Source: Canna indica (Eukaryota; Streptophyta; Magnoliopsida; Zingiberales; Cannaceae). From it: a DNA stretch of 64,000 bases. The position numbers and the translations under genes were made by a program. Under the pieces are notes generated by a model that did no database searches, was not told the origin of the DNA, and was given only the letters and a program-made list of their open reading frames with translations. The stretch spans positions 9,100,501 to 9,164,500 of the forward strand of contig CP136892.1 of the NCBI GenBank assembly GCA_034359265.1, in the 5' to 3' direction. Positions 11,642 through 24,535 of this stretch are shown here, piece after piece (the first letter of the stretch is position 1; the number at the start of each line of letters is the position of its first letter).

Positions 11642-11910
11642 CTTGGATGTAGAGTTTATTTTGGCAATTTTGATATTGAGGGATTCATTTATGTTAACTG
11701 GTTTCTTTTTAAAATGATTTGAACATTTGAAATTGTTGAACTATTTGATTGATGGTTTAAAAATTATTCAGTTTATATTTTTCGCAAACCGATTTGGTTT
11801 TTATAAACTATTCAAGTTTTGTATCTTTATATGGTTGTCTTGGTTGGGTTAAGCTTCAAAGTACGAGTGGTACTACTATGGTCAGTCATGTCCGGGTTTG
11901 GGGCGTGACA

Positions 11911-14656
11911 AAATACCACTTATACCCTAAAGCCTAACGCAAGACTACAATATAAGAAATGTAGAGGAATGCATCAACAATATTAAATACTCATAAAATT
12001 GGGTTCCAAATTCTAATATGATGATAATATGACTCCAATGAAACAAAGTGAATGTCTTACATGAGACTACAGTAGCAAACACAACTCAAAGCAATTACAA
12101 AACTCGACTCTTTAACTGCGACGGGGGGAAATCTTCTGGCTGAGCTTGCGTCGCCAATCGCATCAAACACCCTATGTCTCACCTAAACTTGCACACATAA
12201 GCAGAGGGGTGTGAGTTTATAACTCAGTGAGTAGCATGGTAACACCAACCCTCTCAAACATAATCAACATAACCAGATATCATATGAAATAACATGATAA
12301 CATGTTGAATTCATAACACAATGATCTTAGTATACGACCAATTAGGTTATGGCATTAAGTAATAACAAGTATGACATCATAACGTAAACATGGCATCCCT
12401 AATCATCATGTTATCATATCATGCTATCATATCCTCATCTCACGTAACGTGCACTAATCATTTTAAGCCCCTCTAGTCGCTGCTCGACACGGTTGAGAAT
12501 GTCCCTCCTACCAGCCACATATGATAGGTCGTCAGGGTGGCCTCCTGACGCGCTACCCAACCCAGCGTTGTCTCTTCGAGGCATCCCCTCTTATCACCGG
12601 ATGGGTTTCCGGAGCCGTCTCTTCGGGGCACTCCCCCGTCATCGGTCGAAATCTCACATCGATCCAACGTCGTCTCTTCGGGGCACTCCCCCGTCAACAG
12701 ATGGACTTCCAGAGCCATCTTTTCGAGGCACTCCTCGTCATCGGTCGGAATCTCAAGTCACCAACCACATACATTAAGTGTGAAATATAAAAAAAGTGAT
12801 TGTGCGCATATATATATATATAAATCAAATGTCATTTCATCACATAGCCAAATACTCAAAAAATCTCAGGGATAGAGCTTATCCTATCAATGTACCATCA
12901 TCATTAAATGAAAACAATCCATAAATAAGGACTTGAGAAATTTCTCAACACTTAGCCAATTTTTGAGATTCCCAAAAATAGTAATAGACACACTTTTGGC
13001 GCTACTACCAAACCCGCAATTCTCAATATATTGGGTACATAAGTTACACATTTAATATGTCCACAACATATACTAACACTCCATTAAGTTTCAAGCCATT
13101 TGGATGACGAATCAATTGCGAAATAACGTGACGAACATGTCATTCCAAATTTCTGCAATCACAAGCAGATTTAACTAGTCATTTTATAAAATTTATAAAC
13201 CCATCAATTCTTATCTCATTTACCTCATAATTGACTCGTAAGCTTGTCCACATAACCTACTAACTTTCCCCAAAGTTTCCTTGAATCCTTGGTGTAGAAC
13301 GACAACTCGCCCTTCGAATGTTGCGCCAAACACACCAACTTAATACAAAAACTACCAAGTGCATAAACGACAAATTTGTCATGCCATTTTGGAAAACTTC
13401 TAAACCCTTCAACCCTAGCTCAGAATTTACTAAAATTTGGTATCGGGGTTTTACATACTACCTACTAACTGTCCCCAAGATTTCGCATCAATCGGACGAC
13501 ACCTCGATCTTCAAACCATGTCTCAAACATGTCTACAAACGAATTTTGGACAGATTGCACAGTTTTAGTCTTTATCCTTACAACTACATAATCGTAGGGT
13601 CTTCGGCCCTTAAACTTGGCCAAAACATCATACACACCTCCCACATACATGTCACCTACCAATATACAAGTTTAGCAACATAATTTGGAAATTAATCCAT
13701 ACATATGTGGGTGTGGCATTTCACCAAACACTTAGTGAGCACGATCATGCCACACCTCACCATGTGCCATGCGACACTGTCCAAGAGATTTTGAGCTGTC
13801 AAAAGTAAGTCCCGCCCCAATCACCTCAACAAATCTTCTTAACTTAGTGACCAACAACTAGGGTCTACCCTTCGATTTTAGGATCGTCTTCCACAATGAA
13901 AATAAATAAATTTTTCTCCTCCCAAACTTAATCAAAAACATAGTGTAGGACCTCATCTTGAGGGAATTCATCCACAAGGGCAATTCACCATCAAACGGCT
14001 CCTAGGATCCCTAGGGCTGCCCTAAACCAAAACATACCATGGGAATCAAATTTCATGTCAAGAAACCAAAGAACCTCTCAAGAAAATCAAGAAAACCTTG
14101 CAAGAGTCCACCATCAAGACATCCACACAAGGGCGGCCCCAAAAATGAGCAAACCCTTAAAGTATAGAGTCACTGACCTTGTAGAAAACCTCAACCTTTC
14201 CCTTAAGGAAAGGCCCTGACGAACTCGAACGAAATCACCGTCCTCGTCGGAAAACTCCAAGATCCATCGTCGGAATGCTGCCCTTCTCCCTCTCGCCTCA
14301 ATGTGTGTGCGCCTCACTTGAGGTGTGTGTGTGTGAGGGTGTCCAAGCCGGCCCCTATAAGAAGAGGAGATAAATATAAATCTGGCTTTCATAGGTCGCA
14401 ATGGCAAGTATGCCCCTAACTAGTAATAACTCAGTTCACCCACTAAACGAGTCTAAAACTCGCTAAAGTCGCATCCACCGACTCATAAAACCGACTCATT
14501 CAAGTAAGCATAAAATTAACTTAATAATTCAATTTAGCATGCGTGTACGTCGTACCTCAGACCATAGTCTCCGGCGATCTCTCTAACTCGCTCTGGCTCA
14601 CCATCCGTGTCTCAGCCTGTAATACAAATAATACGGACACAAGTATTACAGCTCCC
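11911..14656 (-). mobile_element. Second gypsy LTR-like block in minus orientation
   Basis: Read on the minus strand, the block starts at 14656 with TGTAATACTTGTGTCC, a gypsy-LTR-like start. It contains CTACTCACTGAGTTATAAAC followed by TCACACCCC at about 12200-12240, a phrase typical of Tekay/Del-type LTRs. It runs to about 11911, next to the plus-strand LTR. A repeated block at 12540-12760 sits where the neighbouring LTR also has its repeated block. The left boundary is uncertain and no target duplication was found, so this could also be a truncated LTR. The 121-codon frame at 13318-13683 is not convincing as a gene. Confidence 0.5.
12540..12765. repeat. Degenerate tandem repeat, about 60-70 bp unit
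   Basis: Four copies of a unit centred on GTCTCTTCGGGGCACTCCCC followed by CGTCATCGGTCG. The first and last copies are diverged (GTCTCTTCGAGGCATCCCC and ATCTTTTCGAGGCACTCC). The array keeps both strands open over 80-94 codons, giving false open frames. It lies within the minus-strand LTR-like block. Confidence 0.75.
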
Positions 14657-17410
14657 TAAGTGCATTTTGTGCTACTTCTTGCAATTTTCTATTTTCTAAT
14701 AACCGAACAAGGATTTTCACCAAACAAGGAGGAAAATCCTATTTCTTGAGCAATATAACTTTCCACGCTATTTGTTGGAAATCAAATAAGCTCTAAGTAA
14801 TTGCTTTTTAAAAAAATAATGTAGAGTCATTTGAAGCATGTTTCCATGATATTATAGTAGCTTTAATTTGCTATAAAATAACGCATGCCCCGATTGAGTG
14901 GAATCACTCAAATGATCACTTCATTTGATACAAACTTAGGATATATTCGTTTTATTGGATAGAATATGATAAAATAACAAATCAGAAATGATTTAATATG
15001 ATTTTTTATCTGATGAATATTCAATATAAATATTAATTTTATATTTTTGTAATCTTATTTTCTTTTACTCCAAGTATCAAACAAATAATAAATTAAAATC
15101 TATTTTTTGTCCTATAAAACAAATATGTCATTATAGCTGCAGGAATGTAGAGATGTTGAAGGATGTAATCCACAAAATAGAAATAATGATCATAAAATAT
15201 TCAAGTTAATTCAAGTTAGTATGATATATAATTTATAGACTAGACATAGTCCCATCGTCTGTTTGTTTCACTATATAAGATGGATAATAAATGAGAGAAA
15301 AAATTGAATCAATTTTTTTTTATCGTACACCTAATATAATAATAATAATAATATCATTTTTGTATTCTTATTATCTTAATTTCTTCTAATCCAACAACAA
15401 ATAAATGATTAAATTAATCTATCCCTTATCATATTCCTTTTATCCCATAAAATAAACATGTCATCTTATTTTTGTCTACTTTTTATCAATTAATTCAATT
15501 TTAAAATGTATAAGAAATTCCCATCTTCTAAACCAAACATCATAATATCAAAAAGATTTTATCGTCACTTAAAAATTAAGAAGATAAAATCCACACTAAT
15601 AAGTGCTATACAGTCATTTAATTATAGTATATAACTATATATAACTTTATACTTAATTTTCTCCATATTTATCGGCCACATAAATATATTTCTATGTTTT
15701 GTCAAAGATTAATTTATTGCAATTATCAAATAAAAATATATACATATGAAAATTTCAATTATTAAATTAATAATTTAATATTGATTTTGATATCAAAATT
15801 TATGATCCAAATTTATATGATATGGTCATTTTGATTTGATCTGATTCTGATCAAACCTCATAAGAATATTTTTATTATATACTGGTACCAATTTCAGCAA
15901 TGAACTAAGGCTGCCTTCTAAGTTGAGTTGTGTGATAGAGCCCAATAAGCCCTAAATATAACTAACATTGGGCGTTGAGCTTAATCACGTCATACTAGTG
16001 ATTCAAACTTATAAGTGGCTGGATAGTAAGATCAATGACAAGGCCTAATTAGATAGAAAATAATGATCCTTTGTTAGCTAAACCAATGTATGTAAAGATT
16101 TAGTTGGATCCTACTGTACGTCATTGAGTAATCATGCCTATATATGCATGTTAATTGTCAACATGAGTCATAATAATTGAAAGATCCAGAAAGAAAAAAG
16201 AAAATCAAAAGCTTTTCATAGTTTTATGAACCAAGACAAACATGAATTAATTTAACCAAGATCTAGGAAGGGCTAATTAGTTTCCTGTAGTTTGGGATAT
16301 ACATGGCCTTCACAAGGTCACCTCAACTACAGCAAGGAGACCAATTAAGGTCATGAATTATGATCTGCCACAAGACTTATCCAAAGAAGAGAGGATTCAT
16401 GTGTCATGTGGCCTTTGCCTCCTGTGTACAAGGGCACTTGATAAGTTAGGGACCCTCCTGTCCTCTCCCTTTGGTCCTCCCCACTAACTGTAAACCCTTC
16501 TCCTTTTGCTAGGTACACTAACTGAAAGCTAGCAATAATACTGGGGTCCTTTTTCTTATTAAAGCCTAACATCTTCATGTTTCATTTAGATGCTTTCCCC
16601 TTGCCATTATCCTATATTTGGGGAAAGAAGAGAATACCATGGTGGGGTGTTCAATTGAGCTGGAAAGGGAGGAATGCCACAAGTGACTGCCCCTAACATT
16701 TCACTTTTGGCTCTTCCTATCTTTTGCAATTAATTTATGAAGCAAATAACTAACCGTTACTTTCAGCTATTAGCTCAGCGTGCAAATAAAGGTCAATTAT
16801 ACGATTAGCCGGCTCTGAATAATGAGAGATGAATTATTCTAATGAAAACAACATGTGTCGAATTCTCATCTCAATTCCCATGATCCCCTTTTGGGGTTCT
16901 CATCATGTGATTCTTCAGAATCCCAGAGCATAATACACTAACATATAAACAAGTTACGGGTCCCTTAGTAATATAATATCAAGCTAATTTGTCCTTTATA
17001 TTTGAAAGCAAGCTGTTGACAAGAGACAATTCAATTATGGGGTTGAACTTCTAACAGCAAAATTAAGTACATCAATTATTAATGATCTGAATTCTTTTCC
17101 CTGTTGTATGTAGTCATCTTAATGTTATATAAGCCTATATATTTCTCCATCCAAATGAGATAACTGATGGTTTAGGCTTTCAACTAAGCAAAGAAATCAA
17201 ATCATAGTTAAAATTCCAGCCTTCGACCCAAAAACTGGACTCAAACTCCACTGAGGATTGATATAGTGCATCACTAGAATCATCTGAACAATAATTGAAT
17301 GATCCGAAACACATTGCAAGGGAGGTGTAGGTTTACCTGGTACCCCACCTCACATGAAAGATGGCAACAAAGGTGGTTGCTTTAAAGACATCCTTCCCTT
17401 CCTCTTTCAA
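14657..17410. other. AT-rich intergenic DNA with probable Tourist-like MITE remnants
   Basis: No gene is supported. Two short stretches have matching inverted ends: about 14937-15136 (ATATTCGTTTTATTGGATAG versus GTCCTATAAAACAAATATG) and about 15255-15470 (CGTCTGTTTGTTTCACTATA versus CCCATAAAATAAACATGTC). Both look like members of one MITE family with TGTTTATTTTA-like ends. Their target duplications are not clear. From 15900 to 17400 the sequence is less AT-rich but no coding frame was recognised. Confidence 0.4.
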
Positions 17411-17916
17411 CAAAAGAAGCTGCGGATATAATGAGGTCTAAAAATGAGGGGCCCTCTCCTCCTCCGGCCATGTCGGCACATGCCCAGTACTTGGCCGGCC
17501 CCATTGGTTGAGGACGGTCGCCGGAACGTGGCCCGGCTGGAGCCGGAAGCGGCACGCAGCCCCACCCCGGAGAGCCGATGCGCGCACAAGAGATTAAGAG
17601 ATTTGGACCACCGCATGCGGGAGGTGGGATGTTTTTTGTATCGAGGGGGAGGCGGTGCAAGTCTCTTCGGCGGATGATCAAACAGGTGGTAGGCAATGTT
17701 TTCGATGTGTTGGGGGTGGATTTGCGCGGGAAGCGATAGAGAGAGATGGTCGAGCAGGTGGTGGGGGGCAGCAAGCCGCAATGCAGAGCATGTGGGGAGG
17801 TCTGGAGTAGGACAAAGAGTACTTGAGGAAGCTAAGAAAGCTGGCGCTGATGAAGAGGATGATGGAGAATGCCGATTTGAGTTGCGGCTGTGGCCTGTGG
17901 TGTGGTGGTAGGGCAC
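17411..17916 (+). pseudogene. GC-rich island, probable decayed coding fragment of unknown identity
   Basis: This segment is far more GC-rich than its surroundings. Plus-strand frames show coding-like stretches broken by stops and shifts. One reads EAADIMRSKNEGPSPPPAMS then SAHAQYLAGPIG before TGA. The same frame later has MIKQVVGNVFDVLGVDLRGK. Another frame near the 3' end has DKEYLRKLRKLALMKRMMEN then ADLSCGCG. These look like pieces of a single former plus-strand protein with frameshifts. I do not recognise the family. The longer open frames on the minus strand (17407-17916) are proline/serine-rich and look like shadows of the GC-rich sequence. Confidence 0.35.
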
Positions 17917-17953
17917 AATAAATTAGTAAATATCTTCGTATAATAATGAACAA

Positions 17954-19463
17954 ATTACTTTGAAAAAAAAGGTGTATATATTTTTGGTATTAAATTTAAT
18001 CAATGACCCGGAAAATTCTATATTTAAAAACCTTTGCCTGGTTTGTCCACTATTTGGGTCAATCCGGACAAAAAAACTCTAATCTTTTTACTTAAAATTA
18101 AATACGTGTTGAACAACAAAAAAAAGATTGGCTCAAAATTAAAAATATAAAAAAGCATTGGATTTAAGATGGGATTGAACATTGGATACGATATAGGAGT
18201 ATACAGGGAAATTGACATTATGGGGACCCCAAATTAAATAACAATGAATAGGGTATAAAACTTTCTTCTGTTTTCGGCAGAAATAATGGATTCCATTTGG
18301 AACAACTTGGGGATGAAAATGGATCCAGCACGTGATATTTCAAACTGAGGTTATTAACCCCAATTAATTATTTTTTATAATAAAAATAAAAAGTCACAGT
18401 AATAATACTAGAGATTGAATTTTAGACCTTTAAATAACTTATAACATATTATCATCAATTCTACTACTCACAATTGATAATTAATTAATTTACTTGAATT
18501 TAATTTAAATTCAACTCGAATATTTTTAAAATATATATTACTTAATTAATTCTTTAAACTACATTTTTTTAATAAAAAAATTGATGGCATAGTATTTTCT
18601 AATTCTTTTATTATATTTATGACGCGTTTATTTTTCAGTATAAAATTTCAGACGACTAAAAATTCACTTGGAATTAACTAGGATAAGAAACATGTGGGAT
18701 AAATTTATATCATATCCAGCGTTTGTTGAATTCTCGGATAAGAAGATAAAAAAGATAGGATTTTAAAATCCTATATTTGTGTTGACTCTGGTTAAAAGAG
18801 TCGGATATTAATAATTTAATACTTAAAATTTAATTTTATCATATTTTTATCTTAAAATTATGAAATTAATTTTAAATAATTATTTTAACATAATGATAAT
18901 AATAATAATTTATAAAATATTTTTAAATATTGAATTAAAATTGACTTATTACAAATATTATTAAATATCCTGAGATTTTAATTCTCACCCCCTCGAGAGG
19001 ATATCTATATCTCATTAGAATCAGATTTAAATCCGGTCATATCCAACTTAAATGATATCCGATGCTCATAACAAATGGCAAATAAAATTTGACAAATCCT
19101 ATCCATCAGTCATATCTCGTGAAACAAACACGCATTTAAAATTTTTTTATTGAATTATTGATCAATGTCACTAGTATCATGCATGCCAGCATTAGTGATG
19201 AAATTGACACGTCTTGAATGGTGGGATATAGATACATATATCCATACTCCATGGAGATGGTATCCGCACTAATTCAGTATCCACACAATATTTAGATAAA
19301 TTAATTTAATAAAATATATAAAAACTTTTACAAAAATTAGTAGAAGATTAAAAAAATACTATTTGAATAAATAATATGTGAATCAGTCATTTGACACTAT
19401 CAAAAATTTATAAAATTACTTAAATGTGTAATATATATATATATATATATATATAATATAAAC

Positions 19464-19495
<32 letters not shown>

Positions 19496-21064
19496 TATAG
19501 TGCAAATGTGCATTAAATGTGGTGTAAATATACCTTCATATTCATATTTGATCCACATTCGTGCGGATATAAAAATTTATATCCGCATTCATATTCCTTT
19601 TTATGGTATAAATACAGACAGGATGTGATGTAAATGTAATTTTTATTCGGTGATTGCGGATAAAATTGTCAACTCTAAATATAAATACTGAGATAAATTT
19701 AAGAAAAAAATACCTAAATGTATTTAATAATTAATCTTATTATATATATTACATATTTCAACCGTCTCCTAACTGAAACGGTGGAATTGCGGCCCGTCCA
19801 TTCATGCCAATAATTATGATATAAATATGATTCTACTCAAATAAGTTAGTTAGTGAGTTAATTCAATTAATTCAAAGTTGTATTTTATCCCAAGTGATGA
19901 TTAGTTAACACCAGCAATCTCCTAATGAATACCATTAATCATCTTTAATTAGGTATTAATTAACACAAACAATTCCACAAGGAACCAACTTCCTCATAAT
20001 TAATGAGATATATATTATTCTTAATTAATAATGCATACGTACATTCCTGACAAATCGCATGATTAATGATTCTATTAATTAAAAATTCATTGACAAGATG
20101 CTCATAATTCTCAAGTATACAGTCTTATTTATTTAATAAAATAAAATAAAATAAAGGCTGATCAGTTAAGTGAAGACATGCATCGATCAAGACGTTAATT
20201 TAAGAGACCTTGTAATGCCAGCTCGCTGTGTTTAAGGGCCGACCTCTAATTAATGCCAACCCTCACGGTTAGGTCACAAGCTAACCCTAATATCCCTACT
20301 ACTAAAATCATGACGTGGCACTCAAATGATTTGGCATAACGAGTATGCCGTTTTTAATTAGTCACTTAATGTGTTGATTTATCGTTATGAATCCTTGAAA
20401 TTCCTAGAAATCAAATATCTCCGAAGTTTCTGAAATCAAAATTGAATTTAAAATTAAAATTCATAATATACCCTTTCACTGAATTTTGATAAAATTGATG
20501 TATACACTCAATTTGATTAATTCAAGCTGTGGACATCATTTCATCAATTCGAGTTTAGCGCAAAGATATATTGGATGTCTACAAGAGTGTGTACATTCGA
20601 GTTTATAATTATTATGATTTATTTTAAAAAATAGGATGCATTTCCTTAATTAAATGACAAGTTTAGTTCTGCGAAAACTCTCGAAACTTTTAAGAGTTTT
20701 GGTGAAACTTTTATACATGCTTAATTTCTTTGATTCAAGTTGTGGATTTCATTTCATTCACTAATTTAAATTTTTTGTAATTTTTTTAAAAAAATTAAAA
20801 TGTTTTTTCATGATTAAATGACTAGTTTCAAGAATTTCAATCATTTTTTTTTCGAAAGTTTTAAGAGATTAAGTGAAAGTGAAAAGAGATATTGTGGATT
20901 TTTTGAATTCAGTTCTGGTTTCGAAAATTTCGAAAATCATATTCGATTTTATATAATTTTAGAGATTCATATTCGGAATTAAGAAAATTCCTAATTTATA
21001 TCATATCATTGAAACTAATGTTAATCAAGTTCCATATGTTATAAATCTATCGAGTAATGATAAT
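17954..21064. other. AT-rich intergenic DNA with MITE-like remnants
   Basis: No gene was seen. About 18622-19134 has inverted ends (GACGCGTTTATTTTTCAGTA versus CTCGTGAAACAAACACGC), consistent with a Tourist-like MITE of the family also seen near 15 kb. About 19200-19672 contains the GCGGATATAAAAATTTATAT-type phrases of the MITE at 49264-49764 and ends GCGGATAAAATTGTCAACTCTA, so it is probably a decayed relative. Microsatellites are listed separately. Confidence 0.4.
19430..19494. repeat. AT and ATT microsatellites
   Basis: A run of alternating AT (about 19430-19456) is followed closely by about ten ATT trinucleotides (about 19465-19494). These are simple sequence repeats with no further evidence of function. 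Confidence 0.9.
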
Positions 21065-21600
21065 TTAAAATATGATTAATTAATGAATATATCACGATTT
21101 TTATCGAAATTCTTAAATTTATCACGATTTTTCTTTTGTTTCAAATGCAAGCTTCAACTCTCGATTCGTTTCAACTGTATCACATCGTCAGACTCGAGTT
21201 AAGTTTTTCGTTAAACTGCTGACCTGACATCGATGACGTGTCAACCTAAGTCCAATCAGTCATTAATTTAATATAAAAAATAGGTAAGCTGACGTGTATT
21301 AGTAAGTACAGTATTTTGGTTACAGTATTTTGGTTACCTATTAAACTACTGTACTTACTAATATATGTCATCTTACATATTTTTTATATATTAAATTAAT
21401 GGCTGACTAGACTTAGATTGATACATCATCGATGTCATGTCAATAATTTAACGAAAAACTTAAATCGAGTCTGACGGTGTGATACAATTGAAACGAATCG
21501 AGAGTTGAAGTCTGTATTTGAAATAAATAAAAAATCGTGATAGATTTGAGTTTTTCGATAAAAATCGTGATATATTCATTAATTAATCTTTTAAAATATG
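21065..21600. repeat. Large foldback, arms about 260 bp
   Basis: The left arm starts near GATTAATTAATGAATATATC and the right arm ends with its complement near 21588. Matching continues inwards through TCGATTCGTTTCAACTGTAT, CATCGATGACGTGTCAACCT and TAGTAAGTACAGTA to a centre near 21325. There TACAGTATTTTGGTTAC is directly repeated. Arms are well conserved with scattered mismatches and small indels. It has no coding capacity. A transcript would fold into a near-continuous double-stranded hairpin. It may be a MULE-derived or foldback MITE; no target duplication was identified. Confidence 0.85.
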
Positions 21601-21636
21601 TGAATTTCACCTATGAACCTAAGTATTACTTTTAAT

Positions 21637-21640
<4 letters not shown>

Positions 21641-21670
<30 letters not shown>
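21641..21670. repeat. AT microsatellite
   Basis: About fifteen AT dinucleotides in a row, in otherwise AT-rich intergenic sequence. Confidence 0.95.
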
Positions 21671-21672
<2 letters not shown>

Positions 21673-22247
21673 CTATTTATTTAAACCGAGTAGTAATCAA
21701 ACTCAGAGACATTTTAGTTAAAAGGGCTCAAATAAATTGGATTGCCAGAAGAAAAAAAACCCTATAAACTCGACATCTAAACCAATTTCAATCTCCGAGT
21801 AAGTTGGGTCAACTCTTAATTCTAGCAATAAAACATATAAAAATTAAAAAAAATGAGAAAAATAAATAAAATAAGAGTGATTAATAAGTTAGCGTCTAGT
21901 TTTAAACAATTGAAATGACATGTCTGAGTCTTGGTAAAGCAAACTTCAACTTAAGATTAGGTATTGAGTTAAGCCCACTGTGAATAGTACATTTTATGAT
22001 AATATATTGTATGTTTTTTTTAGAGATTTGATGTTCAAATCCAGTGCACACTATATTTGCTAAAAAAAACTTCAACTTAAGATTTCCCAAGTTTTTGTTT
22101 AACTAAACGATTTTACTTCGGAACAAATTTGGGCAACTGCCACGGGAGTGGGTCAAATTATTATTCATATTTACTTCATCCCTTCCATTCATAGGTGAAA
22201 GAGGACTATGCCCTTAACAAGTATTGTTGGTTTAAAATCAGTTTGAA

Positions 22248-22539
22248 CAGGGGTGATAATTGAAATCAGTTAATCGGATCTTAAAATTCGATTTCGATTA
22301 TCGAGTATTGGTGGATAACGATAACTAAAACCGATTATATTTATTATATATGATTAATAACTTAATTATTATTTATTTATCGGATTTTGTTTACTAAACG
22401 ATTATTCGAATTGAATTAGTCGGTTTTCATTTTGGATATTAATTTTTAAAGATAAATTATTTCAATTAATGGATTCTTAAACGATTTCTATTTTGTTGAA
22501 CAATAAAAAATATGGTTGACCAAATTATTTTCATCCCTA
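22248..22539. mobile_element. Short hAT-type MITE with near-perfect 8-bp target duplication
   Basis: The ends CAGGGGTGATAATTGAAATC and CAAATTATTTTCATCCCTA are inverted repeats. They are flanked by AGTTTGAA (22240-22247) and AGTATGAA (22540-22547), identical at seven of eight bases. The interior is rich in CGATTAT and AATCGG phrases. At 292 bp it is non-coding. Confidence 0.78.
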
Positions 22540-22701
22540 AGTATGAATCCAATAATATTTAGGACACAAGACGATTTACAAGTCAAACTAGTAAGTCAAC
22601 ATATAGGAGTGGGGAGAGGTGCAAATCTATCTATTGGTTTAATTACTAGAAACTACAGGATGATCTATCAATCAACTAGCTAGTTTGGTGAAAGTTAAAA
22701 A

Positions 22702-23171
22702 TAGGATTGTCCATTCGGTTCAACCCGAATTGAATCGAACCGAACCAAATCAAAATATACAAAATCATTTTTTTTTTCTTTGGATTTTCAACCCCAACCT
22801 GAACCCGAACTGAATTCAACAAAAATCGAATAAACCCGAACTGAATTATTTCGATTTGGTTCGATTTCCTAATCGAAAATCGAAATTCTAATTACAATGC
22901 TGGAAATTTTCAACATTTATACTAAATTTTTAATCTTCTAATCCAACTTTGTAGTGTAAATGTGTAATAAAAAATAAAAAATATTATTTTTTTTATTTAG
23001 TTCGATTTTAGGTTCGTGTCGATTCTCGAAATTCGATCGAAAACTAAATCTGAATTGAAATCTAGTATTCGAATTTGGTTCAGGTCAAGAACTGAATCTC
23101 ATACTGTTGAAATCGAACCGAATCAAATATTTCGATTCGATTCGATGTAATCCGAAATTTGGACGGCCCTA
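22702..23171. mobile_element. hAT-type MITE with CGGTTCGATT-rich interior
   Basis: The ends TAGGATTGTCCATTCGGTTC and AATTTGGACGGCCCTA are imperfect inverted repeats. The flanks GTTAAAAA (22694-22701) and ACTAAAAA (23172-23179) agree at six of eight positions, suggesting an old 8-bp duplication. The interior alternates AACCGAACC and TTCGGGTT phrases in both orientations. It is non-coding. Confidence 0.68.
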
Positions 23172-23179
23172 ACTAAAAA

Positions 23180-24294
23180 GACATGCTTTTAATACTTGAA
23201 CATAAAACGGAAGTCCTAGTTCGACCTCCGACATATTGAAGAGTGTCAAAAGCATCGTCACAAGTACAAGAGAGGTAGAAAATATCAAAGAAAAATATCT
23301 TTTCTTAGGAATTATTCTCGGTGACTCCTCTAGGCTTAGAGGTGAGACTGTTCTTATATTTTCCATTGGACTTTCTTGAGATATTCAATTAGATGAGATC
23401 ATGTTCTCTTGAGGGTGAACTAGTTGTAATATATTTTTCTACAAAGGTTTCTTTCTATAGACATACGTAGGTTGGCCATAATTTCCACCTCAACTCATTA
23501 GCAAATTAATTAGCATTAAGATTGACGAATCGATTGAGCAAAACTTGATTATAATAAAATAAAGATTGATAAATTGCCCACTCCTTTCCAATTCCCGGCC
23601 ATTATCAATACACTTATCATGTTCCTCTCAATTTTATATTTCATGCCTCTTTAAGTCAACTTCTTCCTCCCAACTATACCTTATATTTCTTTCCCTTTTA
23701 ACAAATTCACTTATCTTTGATGAGTTAAGTGTAAAATGGTTCTATTATATTCTGAATGTTTACAAATTAATCACCACAAGTGGGTGACTTGTTTAATCTG
23801 CATAATTCAAGAGGGACTTATCTAAGAATAAATAATAATAGAGAGATTAATGCTTAGATTAAAGGGATTTTAGGGACCAGTATATAAAAAAGGAAAAGAA
23901 GTGGCAGGAATCTTGTGGATTAAGCCATGTTCCATAAATACGCTCCTATATAAGCATTTATTCATATTTAAAAGCTTTTTTTCCTACTCGTCTACACTTT
24001 ACCTGACTCACCCACCTGTCTCGTGACTGGTTCCAGAGCGGGTCCCATAAAAATTACTCTGATCCCTTCTCTGATGACCTGACATGACCAACGGCCAGGA
24101 TCAGCACTTACGGCGGTAGTTTAGGGTATTAAATGAGGGCATGATGACGGGTACACCGTTCTTAGCCCACCCCCGTCGCGATCTCGTCACCGATTTTGGT
24201 CTCCTCTTCTCTTTTATCGAGTCTCGAACCCGTGATGCGGTGCGGTTACCGTCTGTAAGAATACTTGCTCTGCTTTTCTTTTCTCCTGTTCTTT

Positions 24295-24329
<35 letters not shown>

Positions 24330-24535
24330 ATCTTTGCCAGCTAGGAAGTTGAAGGATCAAAGCTTTCTTTGAAAGGGAAAGGAGGAGCAGTCAAAGCTGC
24401 GATTTTTTTTCCCCTCTTCCTCGAGTTTAAATGGCCATTTGTTGCCTCCGAGCTCGACCTTAACAAGCCCTCCTGGGTCAGACCAGTTGAAAGCTGAGAG
24501 CTTTTAGGGTGGGAGAGGGAGAAGGTGATGCTGCA
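23180..24535 (+). promoter_or_regulatory. Upstream region of the TPR gene, with candidate TATA box and GA repeat
   Basis: No other gene is supported between 23180 and 24535. CTATATAAGC at 23946-23955 is a good TATA-type match, about 585 bp before the ATG at 24536, which would imply a long 5' leader. A pure GA tract lies at 24298-24329 in the presumed leader. GA/CT tracts are common near plant transcription starts. Which site is used cannot be told from the sequence. Confidence 0.35.
24298..24329. repeat. GA microsatellite in presumed 5' leader
   Basis: About sixteen GA dinucleotides, roughly 210 bp before the start codon of the TPR gene. Confidence 0.95.

Larger units (their letters stand above)
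6822..11910 (+). mobile_element. Long Ty3/gypsy-type 3' LTR, interrupted by two later insertions
   Basis: The LTR begins TATAATACCCTAAAG right after the polypurine tract and ends GGGTTTGGGGCGTGACA, a terminus typical of Del/Tekay-like plant gypsy LTRs. After subtracting the solo LTR (8203-9969) and the MITE (11202-11641) with their duplications, its length is about 2.87 kb. A repeated block with GACCGACGGGTCC and CAATCGACCCGGA-like phrases lies at about 10600-10770. The passage ATTAAGCCACTCACTAAGTC near 11000 is also typical of such LTRs. The partner 5' LTR is not in the window. Open frames within it, such as those at 7121-7312, are not supported as genes. Confidence 0.72.

Noticed and set aside
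13318..13683. 121-codon plus-strand frame
   Set aside because: Lies inside a gypsy LTR-like block, has ordinary AT-rich composition and no family resemblance.
17407..17953. Minus-strand frames of 91-169 codons
   Set aside because: Proline- and serine-rich shadows of a GC-rich island. The better coding-like pieces are on the plus strand and are broken.
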